From: Phaeovulum vinaykumarii
GTDB taxonomy: Bacteria; Pseudomonadota; Alphaproteobacteria; Rhodobacterales; Rhodobacteraceae
Direction of reading: 5' to 3'
DNA length: 64,000 nt
NCBI RefSeq assembly: GCF_900156695.1
Contig: NZ_FTOM01000001.1
Span: 372,001-436,000, forward strand
Shown: in pieces, positions 55,028 to 64,000 of the stretch
Layout: each line of letters opens with the position of its first letter
Position numbering within the stretch: the stretch's first letter is position 1
The notes under the pieces: generated by a model
The model's database searches: none
The model's input: the letters and a program-made list of their open reading frames with translations, nothing else
What the model was told of the DNA's origin: nothing
Translations under genes and position numbers: made by a program

Positions 55028-55219
55028 TCAGGCCGCCGGCACGCAGGTATCGGCCACCGGACAGACCGCGGCGCAGCGTGGCTTGTCACCGTCGCATTCG
55101 GTGCACAGTTTCGGGTCGATCACATAGGCCCCCTTCTTGAACCGGATCGCCGCATTGGGGCATTCGAACTCGCAGGCGCCGCAGACGGTGCAGGTCTCGG
55201 TGACGATCTTGTAAGCCAT
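55028..55219 (-). CDS. fdxN: FdxN-type 2[4Fe-4S] ferredoxin
   Basis: A 63-residue ferredoxin with two cysteine motifs, [16 protein letters not shown] and [17 protein letters not shown], the second with the insert typical of nif-linked ferredoxins. It is an electron donor in nitrogenase or FeMo-cofactor synthesis. It starts 29 bp downstream of nifB behind GGAGTGACC. Confidence 0.93.
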   Translation of the reverse strand: MAYKIVTETCTVCGACEFECPNAAIRFKKGAYVIDPKLCTECDGDKPRCAAVCPVADTCVPAA

Positions 55220-55248
55220 GGGGTCACTCCTTTGGCTTGCCGGGGATC

Positions 55249-56736
55249 TCAGGCGCGGCGCGAGGCCTGCGCCTGGGCACGATCGCGCGCCGCCGCGGCC
55301 ACGGCGGTCTCGATGTAGTCCTGCGCATAAGCGTCCACGACGTCGATCCCCGCGGCGGCCAGCTTCTCGCGCGGGGCGTCCCCGATGCGCGAGCACAACA
55401 CCACCGGCACACCGTCGAGCACGCGAATGATCTCGTCCAGACGGTCGCTGTCGCCATGCCCGCCCAGGCAGTAATTGTCGACCCGGCGGTGGCCGACGAA
55501 ACGCACCGCGCCGGCTTCGGCGGCATAGACCTGGAATTCGGTGACATGGCCGAAATGGGCGTTGACGCGCCCGCCGCCCTTGGTGGCCACCGCGATCAGG
55601 ACGGGGGCCTCCTGCGGGGCCAGGCTTTCCTCGGCGGCGCGGGCGGCGGCGCGGCGATCCTCGCGCTCGGAGGCGACCCATTCCCGATAGAGCTGACGGG
55701 TCTCGGGGTCGTCCTCGATCACCTCGGGCAGCTTGTCGAGGGTGAATTCCTGACCGCGGTCCTCGCCCAGCAGGCCCACCGCATCGGCGCGGCACTGGCG
55801 GCAATGGCGCATCAGGTTCGCGCCGTCCGAACAGGCATCCTGAAGCGCGTTCAGCTCGGCCGTGGTCGGGCCGCGCTGGCCGGTCAGGCCGAAATGCGTG
55901 CCATGCGCCGGGTCCGAGATCAGCGGCATGATGTTGTGCAAAAAGGCGCCCTTGGCCTTCACCACCTTGTTGACCTCGCGCAGGTGCGCGTCGTTGATGC
56001 CGGGGATCATGACCGAGTTCACCTTGACCAGGATGCCGCGCGCGACCAGCCCCTCGAGCGCCTCCATCTGCCGCTCGAGCAGGATGCGCGCGCCGGCGAT
56101 GCCGGTGTGACGGCGGCCCTTGAAATAGACCCAGGGATAGATCTTGGCGGCGATCTCGGGATCAAGCGCGTTGATCGTCAGCGTGACGTGATCGACGCGC
56201 ATGTCGACCAGCTCGTCGAGATGGTCCGGGATCGACAGCCCGTTCGAGGACAGGCACAGCTTGATGTCGGGCAGGCTTTTCGAGACCAGATCGAAGGTCG
56301 CGCGGGTCTTCTTCCAGTCGAAGGCCGCATCCCCCGGCCCGGCGATGCCCAGAACGGAAAGCTGCGGCACCTCGCGCGCGACGGCCAGCACCTTGCGCGC
56401 GGCGTCTTCCGGGCTCAGCCGTTCCGAGACCACGCCGGGGCGGCTTTCGTTCGAGCAATCATATTTGCGGTTGCAGTAATTGCACTGGATGTTGCAGGCC
56501 GGCGCCACGGCGACATGCATCCGCGCAAAGTAATGGTGCGCCTCTTCCGAATAGCAGGGGTGATCCTTCACCTTGGCCCAGGTTTCGGGGTCCATGCCCT
56601 CGGGCCCGGCCGAAGATCCGCAGGAGGACGCGCCGCATCCGCTTTTCGACATGGCCTTGTCGAGCGCCTCTTGCGGGGCAGAGCGGGCCGTGTCGAGCGC
56701 CACGATATTGTCGGCAGAGGGGGGGAGTTCACCCAT
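55249..56736 (-). CDS. nifB: NifB, FeMo-cofactor precursor synthase
   Basis: A 495-residue radical SAM enzyme that makes the NifB-co core of the nitrogenase cofactor. The SAM cluster is [18 protein letters not shown] (CxxxCxxC), with AGPGDAAF and [17 protein letters not shown] downstream. It has a second cysteine region [13 protein letters not shown], then a C-terminal NifX/NafY-like domain ([19 protein letters not shown]). The N-terminal [10 protein letters not shown] precedes the core. It is first in its operon, behind a sigma54 promoter. Confidence 0.97.
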   Translation of the reverse strand: MGELPPSADNIVALDTARSAPQEALDKAMSKSGCGASSCGSSAGPEGMDPETWAKVKDHPCYSEEAHHYFARMHVAVAPACNIQCNYCNRKYDCSNESRPGVVSERLSPEDAARKVLAVAREVPQLSVLGIAGPGDAAFDWKKTRATFDLVSKSLPDIKLCLSSNGLSIPDHLDELVDMRVDHVTLTINALDPEIAAKIYPWVYFKGRRHTGIAGARILLERQMEALEGLVARGILVKVNSVMIPGINDAHLREVNKVVKAKGAFLHNIMPLISDPAHGTHFGLTGQRGPTTAELNALQDACSDGANLMRHCRQCRADAVGLLGEDRGQEFTLDKLPEVIEDDPETRQLYREWVASEREDRRAAARAAEESLAPQEAPVLIAVATKGGGRVNAHFGHVTEFQVYAAEAGAVRFVGHRRVDNYCLGGHGDSDRLDEIIRVLDGVPVVLCSRIGDAPREKLAAAGIDVVDAYAQDYIETAVAAAARDRAQAQASRRA

Positions 56737-56769
56737 GGCTGTCGTCCTTCCTGTCGTTCAGGATGGGTT

Positions 56770-56786
56770 AAGCACGCGCCATGCCA
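56770..56786 (-). promoter_or_regulatory. Sigma54 (-24/-12) promoter of nifB
   Basis: On the minus strand TGGCATGGCGCGTGCTT matches the sigma54 consensus (TGGCAY-N5-TTGC) with GG and GC exactly ten bases apart. The -12 GC is about 36 bases upstream of the nifB ATG, leaving a short leader with AGGAAGGA. Confidence 0.8.
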
Positions 56787-56862
56787 AGCCCGCCCGCCCC
56801 TTGTGACAAAGGCCGGACGGGCGCGCGGCAGGCGGGCCACCCCCCGCACGGGGCGTCGATTG

Positions 56863-56878
56863 TGTCACAGCCACGACA
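56863..56878. promoter_or_regulatory. NifA upstream activator site
   Basis: TGT-CACAGCCACG-ACA fits the NifA consensus TGT-N10-ACA. It lies about 80 bp upstream of the -24 element, the usual distance for an enhancer reached by DNA looping. Confidence 0.75.
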
Positions 56879-57005
56879 GGCGGTCGGGAATCCGACATGT
56901 CGGGAACCGGCGCACCGGAGGGGGCGCTGGCCAGGCTGGGGCTTGGCCTTCGGGCGCGCCCGGCGCATAGTCCGGGGCAAAGGTCACGCACGAAGGAGCC
57001 CCAGG

Positions 57006-57359
57006 ATGAGCGGCTGGCTCAGCACCCATGTTCTGGACACGACGCGCGGGCGCCCCGCGCAAGGCCTGCTGATCGAGCTGTTCCGGCTTGACGGCGGGCG
57101 GCGGCCGCTGCACAGCGCGCGCACCAATGCCGACGGGCGCACCGACATGGCGATCCTGCCTGCGGGCGAGTTTCACACCGGGATCTACGAGCTGGTGTTC
57201 CACGCCGGCCCCTGGTTCGAACATGCCGGCTACATGGCCGAGATGCGCGATTTCCTGGACGAGATCCCGATCCGCTTCCGCGTCACCGACGCCAGCGCGC
57301 ATTATCACGTGCCGCTGCTGCTGTCGCCGCACGGCTATTCGACCTATCGCGGCAGCTAA
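57006..57359 (+). CDS. uraH: 5-hydroxyisourate hydrolase (transthyretin-like)
   Basis: A 117-residue purine catabolism enzyme that converts 5-hydroxyisourate in the uric acid pathway. It has [22 protein letters not shown] (catalytic His and the N-terminal signature), RTNADGRTD, and a C-terminal [19 protein letters not shown] ending in the typical YRGS. ATG 57006 follows GAAGGAG. It is alone and divergent from nifB. Confidence 0.95.
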   Translation: MSGWLSTHVLDTTRGRPAQGLLIELFRLDGGRRPLHSARTNADGRTDMAILPAGEFHTGIYELVFHAGPWFEHAGYMAEMRDFLDEIPIRFRVTDASAHYHVPLLLSPHGYSTYRGS

Positions 57360-57362
57360 GCC

Positions 57363-58442
57363 TCAGCCGCCGGTGTGGCTCATCGGGCGGGGCATGGTGC
57401 CGGCGACCTTGCCGTCGGAATAGTCGAACCCATGCGCGGCGGGCTTGCGCGCGATGGCCGCGCGGATCGCGCTGCGCAGCCCCTCGGGGCCGCCCGTGCG
57501 CAAGGCGCCGCGCAGATCGGCCTGTTCCTCGCGGCCCAGGCACAGGTGAAGCTGGCCGCGGCAATCGACCCGCACGCGGTTGCAGCCTTCGCAGAAATTG
57601 CCGGTCAGCGGGGTGATGAAGCCGATGCGCTGGCCGGTCTCGCGCAGCCGGACATAGCGCGCAGGCCCGCCGGTGCGGTGGTGTTCGTCCTCGGTCACGG
57701 TATAGCGCCCGGCCAGACGCGCGCGCAGATCCCCCAGCGGCCAGAAGCGATCGAGCCGCGCCGCAGGCGGCATGTCGCCCATGGGCATGACCTCGATGAA
57801 GGTCAGATCCATCCCTTCCGCGGCGCAATATTCGACCAGCGGAAAGAGATCGCCCTCGTTCAGGCCGCGCAAGGCCACGACATTGAGCTTGACCGCAATG
57901 CCCGCCGCCCGCGCCGCCGCGATCCCGGCCAGCACCGCCGGCAGCACATCCGCCCCCGTGATCGCGGCAAAGCGCGCGGGGTCCAGCGTGTCGAGCGAGA
58001 CATTGATCCGCCGCACCCCGTTGTCGGCCAGCATGGCGGCATGGCGCGCAAGCTGCGTGGCATTGGTGGTCAGCGTCAGTTCCTGGAGCGCGCCCGAGAC
58101 CACATGCCGCGACAGCGCCCCGAACAGCCCCTCGATCCCGCGCCGGACAAGCGGTTCGCCCCCGGTGATGCGCAGCTTGCGCACCCCCAGTTCCACGAAG
58201 CCGCTGGCCAGAATGTCCAGTTCCTCGAGGCTCAGCAGTTCGGCGCGCGGCACGAAACGGACATCGGGCAGCAGGCAATAGGAACAGCGCAGGTCGCAGC
58301 GATCGGTGACCGACAGGCGCAGATAGCGGATCTCGCGGCCGAAGGGGTCGCGCAGGACCGGCCCGGCGCCCGCATCATCGGCAAGGGCCGCTGCGGCAGC
58401 GGCACCATCAGGATCGGACACGGGGGCGGCAGGGGCTTTCAT
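57363..58442 (-). CDS. moaA: GTP 3',8-cyclase (molybdopterin synthesis)
   Basis: A 359-residue radical SAM enzyme for the first step of molybdenum-cofactor synthesis. The N-terminal cluster is [19 protein letters not shown], followed by [13 protein letters not shown] and the C-terminal cluster [21 protein letters not shown]. It ends near the GG C-terminus used by MoaA (SHTGG). The start ATG 58440-58442 adds an Ala-rich 40-residue lead. It is convergent with the HIU hydrolase gene. Confidence 0.96.
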   Translation of the reverse strand: MKAPAAPVSDPDGAAAAAALADDAGAGPVLRDPFGREIRYLRLSVTDRCDLRCSYCLLPDVRFVPRAELLSLEELDILASGFVELGVRKLRITGGEPLVRRGIEGLFGALSRHVVSGALQELTLTTNATQLARHAAMLADNGVRRINVSLDTLDPARFAAITGADVLPAVLAGIAAARAAGIAVKLNVVALRGLNEGDLFPLVEYCAAEGMDLTFIEVMPMGDMPPAARLDRFWPLGDLRARLAGRYTVTEDEHHRTGGPARYVRLRETGQRIGFITPLTGNFCEGCNRVRVDCRGQLHLCLGREEQADLRGALRTGGPEGLRSAIRAAIARKPAAHGFDYSDGKVAGTMPRPMSHTGG

Positions 58443-58589
58443 GTCCGGAAGGTAGGCTGCCCCGCCCCGCCCGGCAAGCGCCACAAGGGCCAAGGGCGGT
58501 AAGCGCCAAGGGCGGGCCGTCGCGCTGGACCGCGGCCGGGGGCTGGGCTAGCCTCGGGAAGTGTCGATCACCAGCCGCGCGGGGAAATC

Positions 58590-59120
58590 ATGCCGCTTCC
58601 GATCCGTTCCATCCCGGGTTCCGCGCGTCTGATCCCCACACTTCTGATCCCCGCATTTCTGGGCGCTGCGCTGCTGGCGGGCTGCGCGGGGCTCGACCTG
58701 CGCGGCACCCCGCCGCCGGGCCCCGCCACGACGCCCGAGAGCGCGCCCCCCGAGACCGCGCCCCTGGTTGCCGCGCCCCCGCCCCCGGCCGCGGCCCGCA
58801 GCGCCGAGGAGTATGACACCACCACCGCCGCCCAGCGCGCAGCCGCCGCCCGCGCCCCGCAGGCCGCCCAGGCCCGGCTGGGCACCACGCTGGCCAGCCT
58901 GGGCGACCCCACCGATCCGGGCTTCTGGCTGGCCACGACGCTGGTCTCGGCCCCGCGGCCCGGCCTGATCGTGGACCCGGCCACGGGCGCCCGCGCGCAG
59001 GTCGAATTGCGCCCCCTGCCCGGCGGCGATGGCGACGGCGGGCAGATCTCGCTGCCGGCGATGCGGCTTCTGGGGCTGGGGCTGACCGACCTGCCGGAAC
59101 TTGAGGTCTGGGTGCAGTGA
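58590..59120 (+). CDS. Lipoprotein of unknown function
   Basis: A 176-residue precursor with a signal peptide and lipobox ALLAGC (~26-31). A Pro/Ala-rich linker (PESAPPETAPLVAAPPPPAAA) leads to a compact C-terminal domain (LGTTLASLGDPTDPGFWLATTLVSAP...LPAMRLLGLGLTDLPELEVW). Such D-rich 'DPGFWL.T.LV' domains occur in rhodobacterial lipoproteins of unknown role. It is probably outer-membrane-anchored. Confidence 0.8.
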   Translation: MPLPIRSIPGSARLIPTLLIPAFLGAALLAGCAGLDLRGTPPPGPATTPESAPPETAPLVAAPPPPAAARSAEEYDTTTAAQRAAAARAPQAAQARLGTTLASLGDPTDPGFWLATTLVSAPRPGLIVDPATGARAQVELRPLPGGDGDGGQISLPAMRLLGLGLTDLPELEVWVQ

Positions 59121-59135
59121 CGCGCGCGCAGGCTC

Positions 59136-59594
59136 TCAGATCTGCCGTGTCATGAAGACCGAATTGGGGTCGGGGCGATAGCCCTCGAAGGGGCCGCATT
59201 CCGTAAAACCCGCCGCCAGATAGAGCGCGCGTGCAGCAGAAAAGCTGGGCTGGGCGCCGGTCTCGAGGCTGAGCCGCCCGATCCCCGCCGCCCGCGCCTC
59301 GGCGACCAGATGATCGAGAAGCCGCCGCGCCAGACCGCGCCCGCGCATCTCGGACAGCACATGCATCGACTTGATCTCGGCGTGATCCGGCCCGATCCGC
59401 TTGAACGCGCCCATCCCGACCGGACGATCCCCCTCGCGCATGACGAAGAAATCAATGCCCGGCGCCGCCAGCGCCGAGGCCGGCAGCATGTGGATGGATT
59501 CGGGCGGCGTGTCGACATGCATCGCCCAGGTGTGGCGCTCATGCAAAAGCGCCAACTCATCCTGAACGGGCGATTCCCGCGCGATCCGGATCAT
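59136..59594 (-). CDS. GNAT N-acetyltransferase
   Basis: A 152-residue GNAT enzyme. The acetyl-CoA site is EIKSMHVLSEMRGRGLARRLLDHLVAEARAAG (motif A, R/Q-x-x-G-x-G/A). LSLETGAQPSFSAARALYLAAGFTECGPFEGY follows, as in YafP/ElaA-type members. ATG 59592-59594 follows GGGGGCAGG; an ATG 21 bases upstream is possible. The acceptor is unknown. Confidence 0.92.
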   Translation of the reverse strand: MIRIARESPVQDELALLHERHTWAMHVDTPPESIHMLPASALAAPGIDFFVMREGDRPVGMGAFKRIGPDHAEIKSMHVLSEMRGRGLARRLLDHLVAEARAAGIGRLSLETGAQPSFSAARALYLAAGFTECGPFEGYRPDPNSVFMTRQI

Positions 59595-59678
59595 CAACCT
59601 GCCCCCTGCGTCCATGCCCCGCGGCCCGCCGGACGGCGCCGCCTCTCCCGAGCGACGTCGCACAGCCGGCATCCGTGG

Positions 59679-59990
59679 TCAATGCGTCCAGGGCATCCGG
59701 CGCGAATGCGCGAAATTGTCGCCATAGCCCATCGGGCGGATGGTCGGCGCGCGCTCATGCGCGGGCAGAACGTCGACCTCGTAGCCGTGGCTGCGGGCAT
59801 AGGCCTCGGCTTCCTCGCGGGTGCGGAACCGAAGCCGCACCTGCGCCGGCGTGTCGCCCGAACCGACCCAGCCCATCAACGGATCCAGTTCGCGGGCCTC
59901 GGCGGGTTCGACCTCGAGAAGCCAGCGATGGGTGCGGGCGGTGCCGGATTGGGTGGCGGTGCGGGCCGGTTTGTAGATACGCGCGCGCAT
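59679..59990 (-). CDS. NDUFS4-type ETC complex I subunit
   Basis: A 103-residue protein of the ETC_C1_NDUFA4/NDUFS4-like family, an accessory subunit of respiratory complex I shared by alphaproteobacteria and mitochondria. It has [26 protein letters not shown], then [38 protein letters not shown] and a C-terminal [14 protein letters not shown]. It is encoded alone, in keeping with family habit. Confidence 0.9.
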   Translation of the reverse strand: MRARIYKPARTATQSGTARTHRWLLEVEPAEARELDPLMGWVGSGDTPAQVRLRFRTREEAEAYARSHGYEVDVLPAHERAPTIRPMGYGDNFAHSRRMPWTH

Positions 59991-60409
59991 TGACTTCTCC
60001 CTGTCCTCCCGTTTGCCGGCTCAATATGGGGAGGATGCGGGGCCCGCGCAAGGCTTCGGAATACCATTGCATGCAGAAAACGCGTGCGCCGCGTCAAATG
60101 TGCGTGCCGTTGCATACAATGGGAAGACATGGGTGCGCGCAGCCCCCACGCAGAGGCCTGCCGCAACGGGACGGGCCGCGGATCCAGCCCTTGGACGGAA
60201 GGTGAAACGACTCACCCCGCGGGCTGTCTGCCACAGGATCATTCCCGCGCGCCCCCTGCAAAGCGACAGCGCAGCGCAGGCCCCCCGGCGGGCGCACGCC
60301 CCCACGTGACAGCAATGCAGCCCGCGACAGCAACGCCCCCCACCACATCGCCCCCCTTTCGCCCGGCGGCCAAAGGAGACAGGGCCGCCCCAAACCGTAG
60401 CAGGCAACG
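59991..60409. promoter_or_regulatory. Non-coding region with a paired TGCA-type operator
   Basis: 419 bp with no convincing gene. CCATTGCATGCA (60064-60075) and TGCATACAATGG (60111-60122) are inverted copies with one mismatch, 35 bases apart. Each is itself near-palindromic, as in GntR-type operators. They lie 75-130 bp upstream of the complex I subunit gene. Confidence 0.5.
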
Positions 60410-60410
60410 A

Positions 60411-60435
60411 AAAAAGCCCGCCGGTTGCGGCGGGC
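60411..60435 (-). terminator. Rho-independent terminator on the minus strand
   Basis: The 8-bp stem GCCCGCCG/CGGCGGGC (60416-60435) with a 4-base loop is followed, on the minus strand, by a T6 run. On the plus strand the T run is ten bases further away, so termination of minus-strand RNA is favoured. Confidence 0.75.
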
Positions 60436-60457
60436 CTTCAGGGGGTTTTTGCAAGGT

Positions 60458-60510
60458 GCTGCCGACCGGCTGGGGGAGCGAGGGGTGGGGGTGATGCGCC
60501 GGTCGGCAGC
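60458..60510. repeat. 13-bp inverted repeat with G/C-rich loop
   Basis: GCTGCCGACCGGC (60458-60470) and GCCGGTCGGCAGC (60498-60510) are perfect arms. The loop has three runs of four or five G on the plus strand. Confidence 0.9.
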
Positions 60511-60526
60511 GAACTGCTGCTTGCAA

Positions 60527-60541
60527 GAACAACATACGAAC
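60527..60541. promoter_or_regulatory. Alphaproteobacterial LexA (SOS) box
   Basis: GAAC-AACATAC-GAAC, which on the other strand is GTTC-N7-GTTC, the direct-repeat LexA site known from Rhodobacter and rhizobia. It lies 156 bp upstream of uvrB, a classical SOS gene, and overlaps the -10 of the minus-strand small RNA promoter. Confidence 0.8.
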
Positions 60542-60579
60542 ATTTACCACGAGTCGCAAGCAGAATTTACCACAAGCCA

Positions 60580-60608
60580 TTGTTATCGCGTCTAAAAGTG
60601 GACATACT
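60580..60608 (+). promoter_or_regulatory. Likely uvrB promoter
   Basis: TTGTTA (60580-60585), 17 bases, then CATACT (60603-60608). A second possible pair is TTGCGC (60642-60647) with CATACT (60664-60669). Either would serve uvrB. Confidence 0.4.
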
Positions 60609-60696
60609 TCTTAACCCCGCGTTCACACTTCCGCTAAGCCGTTGCGCTGGAACAAAAACGGACCATACTGTTCCGGCCCAACCAGCCCCGAGTCCC

Positions 60697-62880
<2,184 letters not shown>

Positions 62881-63211
62881 GCCGCGCGGGTCCGACCCGC
62901 CACCGCGCGGGGCGCCCCAAGGCGCGGGGGGCCCCAGGCCCCAGGGCGCGCGCCGGTCCAGCCCCCCCTGTCCGTTGCGCCCCGCACTTGGCTCCCCCCG
63001 CCCGCGGCCCCTATCCGCGCACCCTGCCCGCGGCCCTGCCGGACCGGCGCGGAACCGCCGGTTCCCTGGGCTTTGCGCTTGGCGCTGCGGGTCGGGGCGC
63101 TAGAGTGCGGGCGATCCCTTTTGTCCGCCCCCCCAGTCCGTCCCCCCCCTGTCCGGGCCCCTTCTCCGGCCCCGCCCCGTCTTCGCAACCCGAGCCCCGA
63201 GACCCGCCACC
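62881..63211. other. Intergenic region between uvrB and the MFS gene
   Basis: 331 bp of very GC-rich, partly low-complexity DNA (runs of CCCCC/GGGG). No gene, RNA or clear terminator was recognised; a promoter for the MFS gene is presumably here. Confidence 0.4.
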
Positions 63212-64000
63212 ATGCCCGCCCGTTCCTCCCGTCTTGCCCTGGCCTCGCTCCTTACGGTGGCGCTGTTTTTCCTCTTCGAATATGTCGCGCGGATCTCGCC
63301 CAGCCTGGCCAGCACCGCGATGATCGCCGATCTGGGCCTCAGCCGCGCGGAATTCGGGCTGTTCTCCAGCCTGTTCTTCTGGGTCTATGCGCCGATGCAG
63401 ATCGTGGTGGGGCTGGCGCTGGACCGCTGGGGCGCGCGGCGCTTCGTGCTGCCGGCGATCCTGTCCTGTTCGGGCGGCATGATGATCGTGGGGGCGGCAC
63501 CCTCGGCGCTCTGGGCCGATCTGGGGCGGCTTCTGACCGGCTTCGGGGCCTCCTTTGCCTTCGTCAGCGCGCTTTATGTCGTCAACCACTGGTTCGCGCC
63601 GCAAAGATTCGCGCTGCTGTCGGGGGCGGTGAATGCCATCGGCATGCTGGGCACGGCCATGGGCGCGATCTGGCTGACCGCGCTGATCGAGGCGATGGGC
63701 TGGCGCGCGGTCTTCACCGGCACCGGGATCGCGGGGCTGGCGGTGCTGGCGCTGGCAGTGGTGGGGTTGCGCGACGCGCCCGGCGCGGGCGACCGGGTCA
63801 CGCATCGTTCGGTGCGGGGTTCGGTTCTGGGGCCGCTGGCGGTGATCTTGCGCGACGCGCAGGTCTGGCGCGTGGCGATCGTGGGCGCGCTCGGCTACAT
63901 GCCGGTGACGGTCTATGGCGCGCTGTGGGGCAATGGCGAGCTGATGGCCGATCACGCGCTTTCGGCCGTGCGCGCCGAGACGGCGGTGTCGATGGTGTTC
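63212..64000 (+). CDS. MFS transporter, partial (runs off the window)
   Basis: From ATG 63212 an open frame of 263 codons continues past the end. It has MFS hydrophobic helices (ASLLTVALFFLFEYVARISPS, FGLFSSLFFWVYAPMQIVVG), the loop 2-3 motif LALDRWGARRFVLPA, and RLLTGFGASFAFVSALYVVNHWF (motif B-like). The early FFLFEYVARISPSL segment suggests an organic-anion or hexuronate-type porter. The substrate is unknown. Confidence 0.88.
   Translation, partial: MPARSSRLALASLLTVALFFLFEYVARISPSLASTAMIADLGLSRAEFGLFSSLFFWVYAPMQIVVGLALDRWGARRFVLPAILSCSGGMMIVGAAPSALWADLGRLLTGFGASFAFVSALYVVNHWFAPQRFALLSGAVNAIGMLGTAMGAIWLTALIEAMGWRAVFTGTGIAGLAVLALAVVGLRDAPGAGDRVTHRSVRGSVLGPLAVILRDAQVWRVAIVGALGYMPVTVYGALWGNGELMADHALSAVRAETAVSMVF

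Larger units (their letters stand above)
60410..60526 (-). ncRNA. Candidate SOS-controlled small RNA with a C-rich loop
   Basis: The minus strand shows a complete transcription unit without a gene. The -35 is TTGCGA (60554-60559), then a 17-base spacer and a -10 TATGTT (60531-60536). A 13-bp stem (60498-60510 with 60458-60470) carries a 27-base loop rich in CCCC runs, and a terminator lies at 60411-60435. The -10 lies inside the LexA box. C-rich loops of this kind in rhodobacterial sRNAs can pair with ribosome-binding sites. Start and end are inferred, not measured. Confidence 0.5.

Noticed and set aside
60471-60497. G-quadruplex on the plus strand
   Set aside because: Only three runs of four or more G; the hairpin and C-rich loop on the minus strand explain the sequence better.

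Overview
This is a chromosomal segment of a very GC-rich alphaproteobacterium, most likely a nitrogen-fixing member of the Rhodobacterales (Rhodobacter/Rhodovulum-like). The evidence is an alphaproteobacterial-type LexA box (GTTC-N7-GTTC), an ETC complex I (NDUFS4-type) subunit gene, a nifB-fdxN-LRV-nifZ-nifT operon with a sigma54 promoter and NifA site, and backbone genes with strong GC3 bias. That bias makes almost every real gene cast long false ORFs on the other strand.

Layout. 1-4156: part of a type I-C CRISPR effector operon on the minus strand (cas3, an inserted GIY-YIG nuclease gene, cas5c, and cas8c running off the left edge). 4420-8042: decayed DNA, comprising a frameshifted small gene, a broken MFS transporter, and a prophage fossil in which prohead protease, capsid and integrase fragments are joined by deletions. 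8081-24341: a 16.3-kb island bounded by a 47-bp direct repeat of the 3' half of tRNA-Phe(GAA). It is visibly lower in GC than its surroundings. It carries a single-chain type ISP restriction-modification enzyme, a family B DNA polymerase 12 bp downstream, a putative PD-(D/E)xK protein, a serine recombinase, a ribbon-helix-helix regulator, a small HUH-type Rep, a DUF6641-like protein, a tyrosine integrase beside the intact tRNA, and an IS5-family insertion.

24689-44177: backbone. It holds an ABC importer (binding protein, ATPase, permease), tRNA-Arg(ACG), an RbbA-like ABC exporter operon with HlyD subunit, a TetR regulator followed by an RND efflux operon (two adaptors plus pump), a lytic transglycosylase, and a minus-strand operon that includes waaA. 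44233-52601: surface-glycan genes, with a methyltransferase and glycosyltransferase on the minus strand. Divergent from them is a tightly overlapping seven-gene operon (aldolase, acyl-AMP ligase, VOC protein, cyclase-type hydrolase, acyl carrier protein, AAC(3)-like acyltransferase, DUF4910 aminopeptidase-like protein). It looks like an uncharacterised pathway that makes an acyl group and transfers it to an amine. 52672-56878: the nifB operon with its regulatory sites. 57006-64000: HIU hydrolase, moaA, a lipoprotein, a GNAT acetyltransferase, the NDUFS4-like subunit, uvrB and a partial MFS gene. Upstream of uvrB is a LexA box whose position suggests an SOS-controlled small RNA on the opposite strand.

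Two signals look newest. One is the island, whose polymerase, HUH Rep and integrase make it resemble a self-replicating pipolin-like element carrying a restriction system. The other is the acyl-transfer operon at 46265-52601. Function statements rest on motifs read by eye; no database search was possible.
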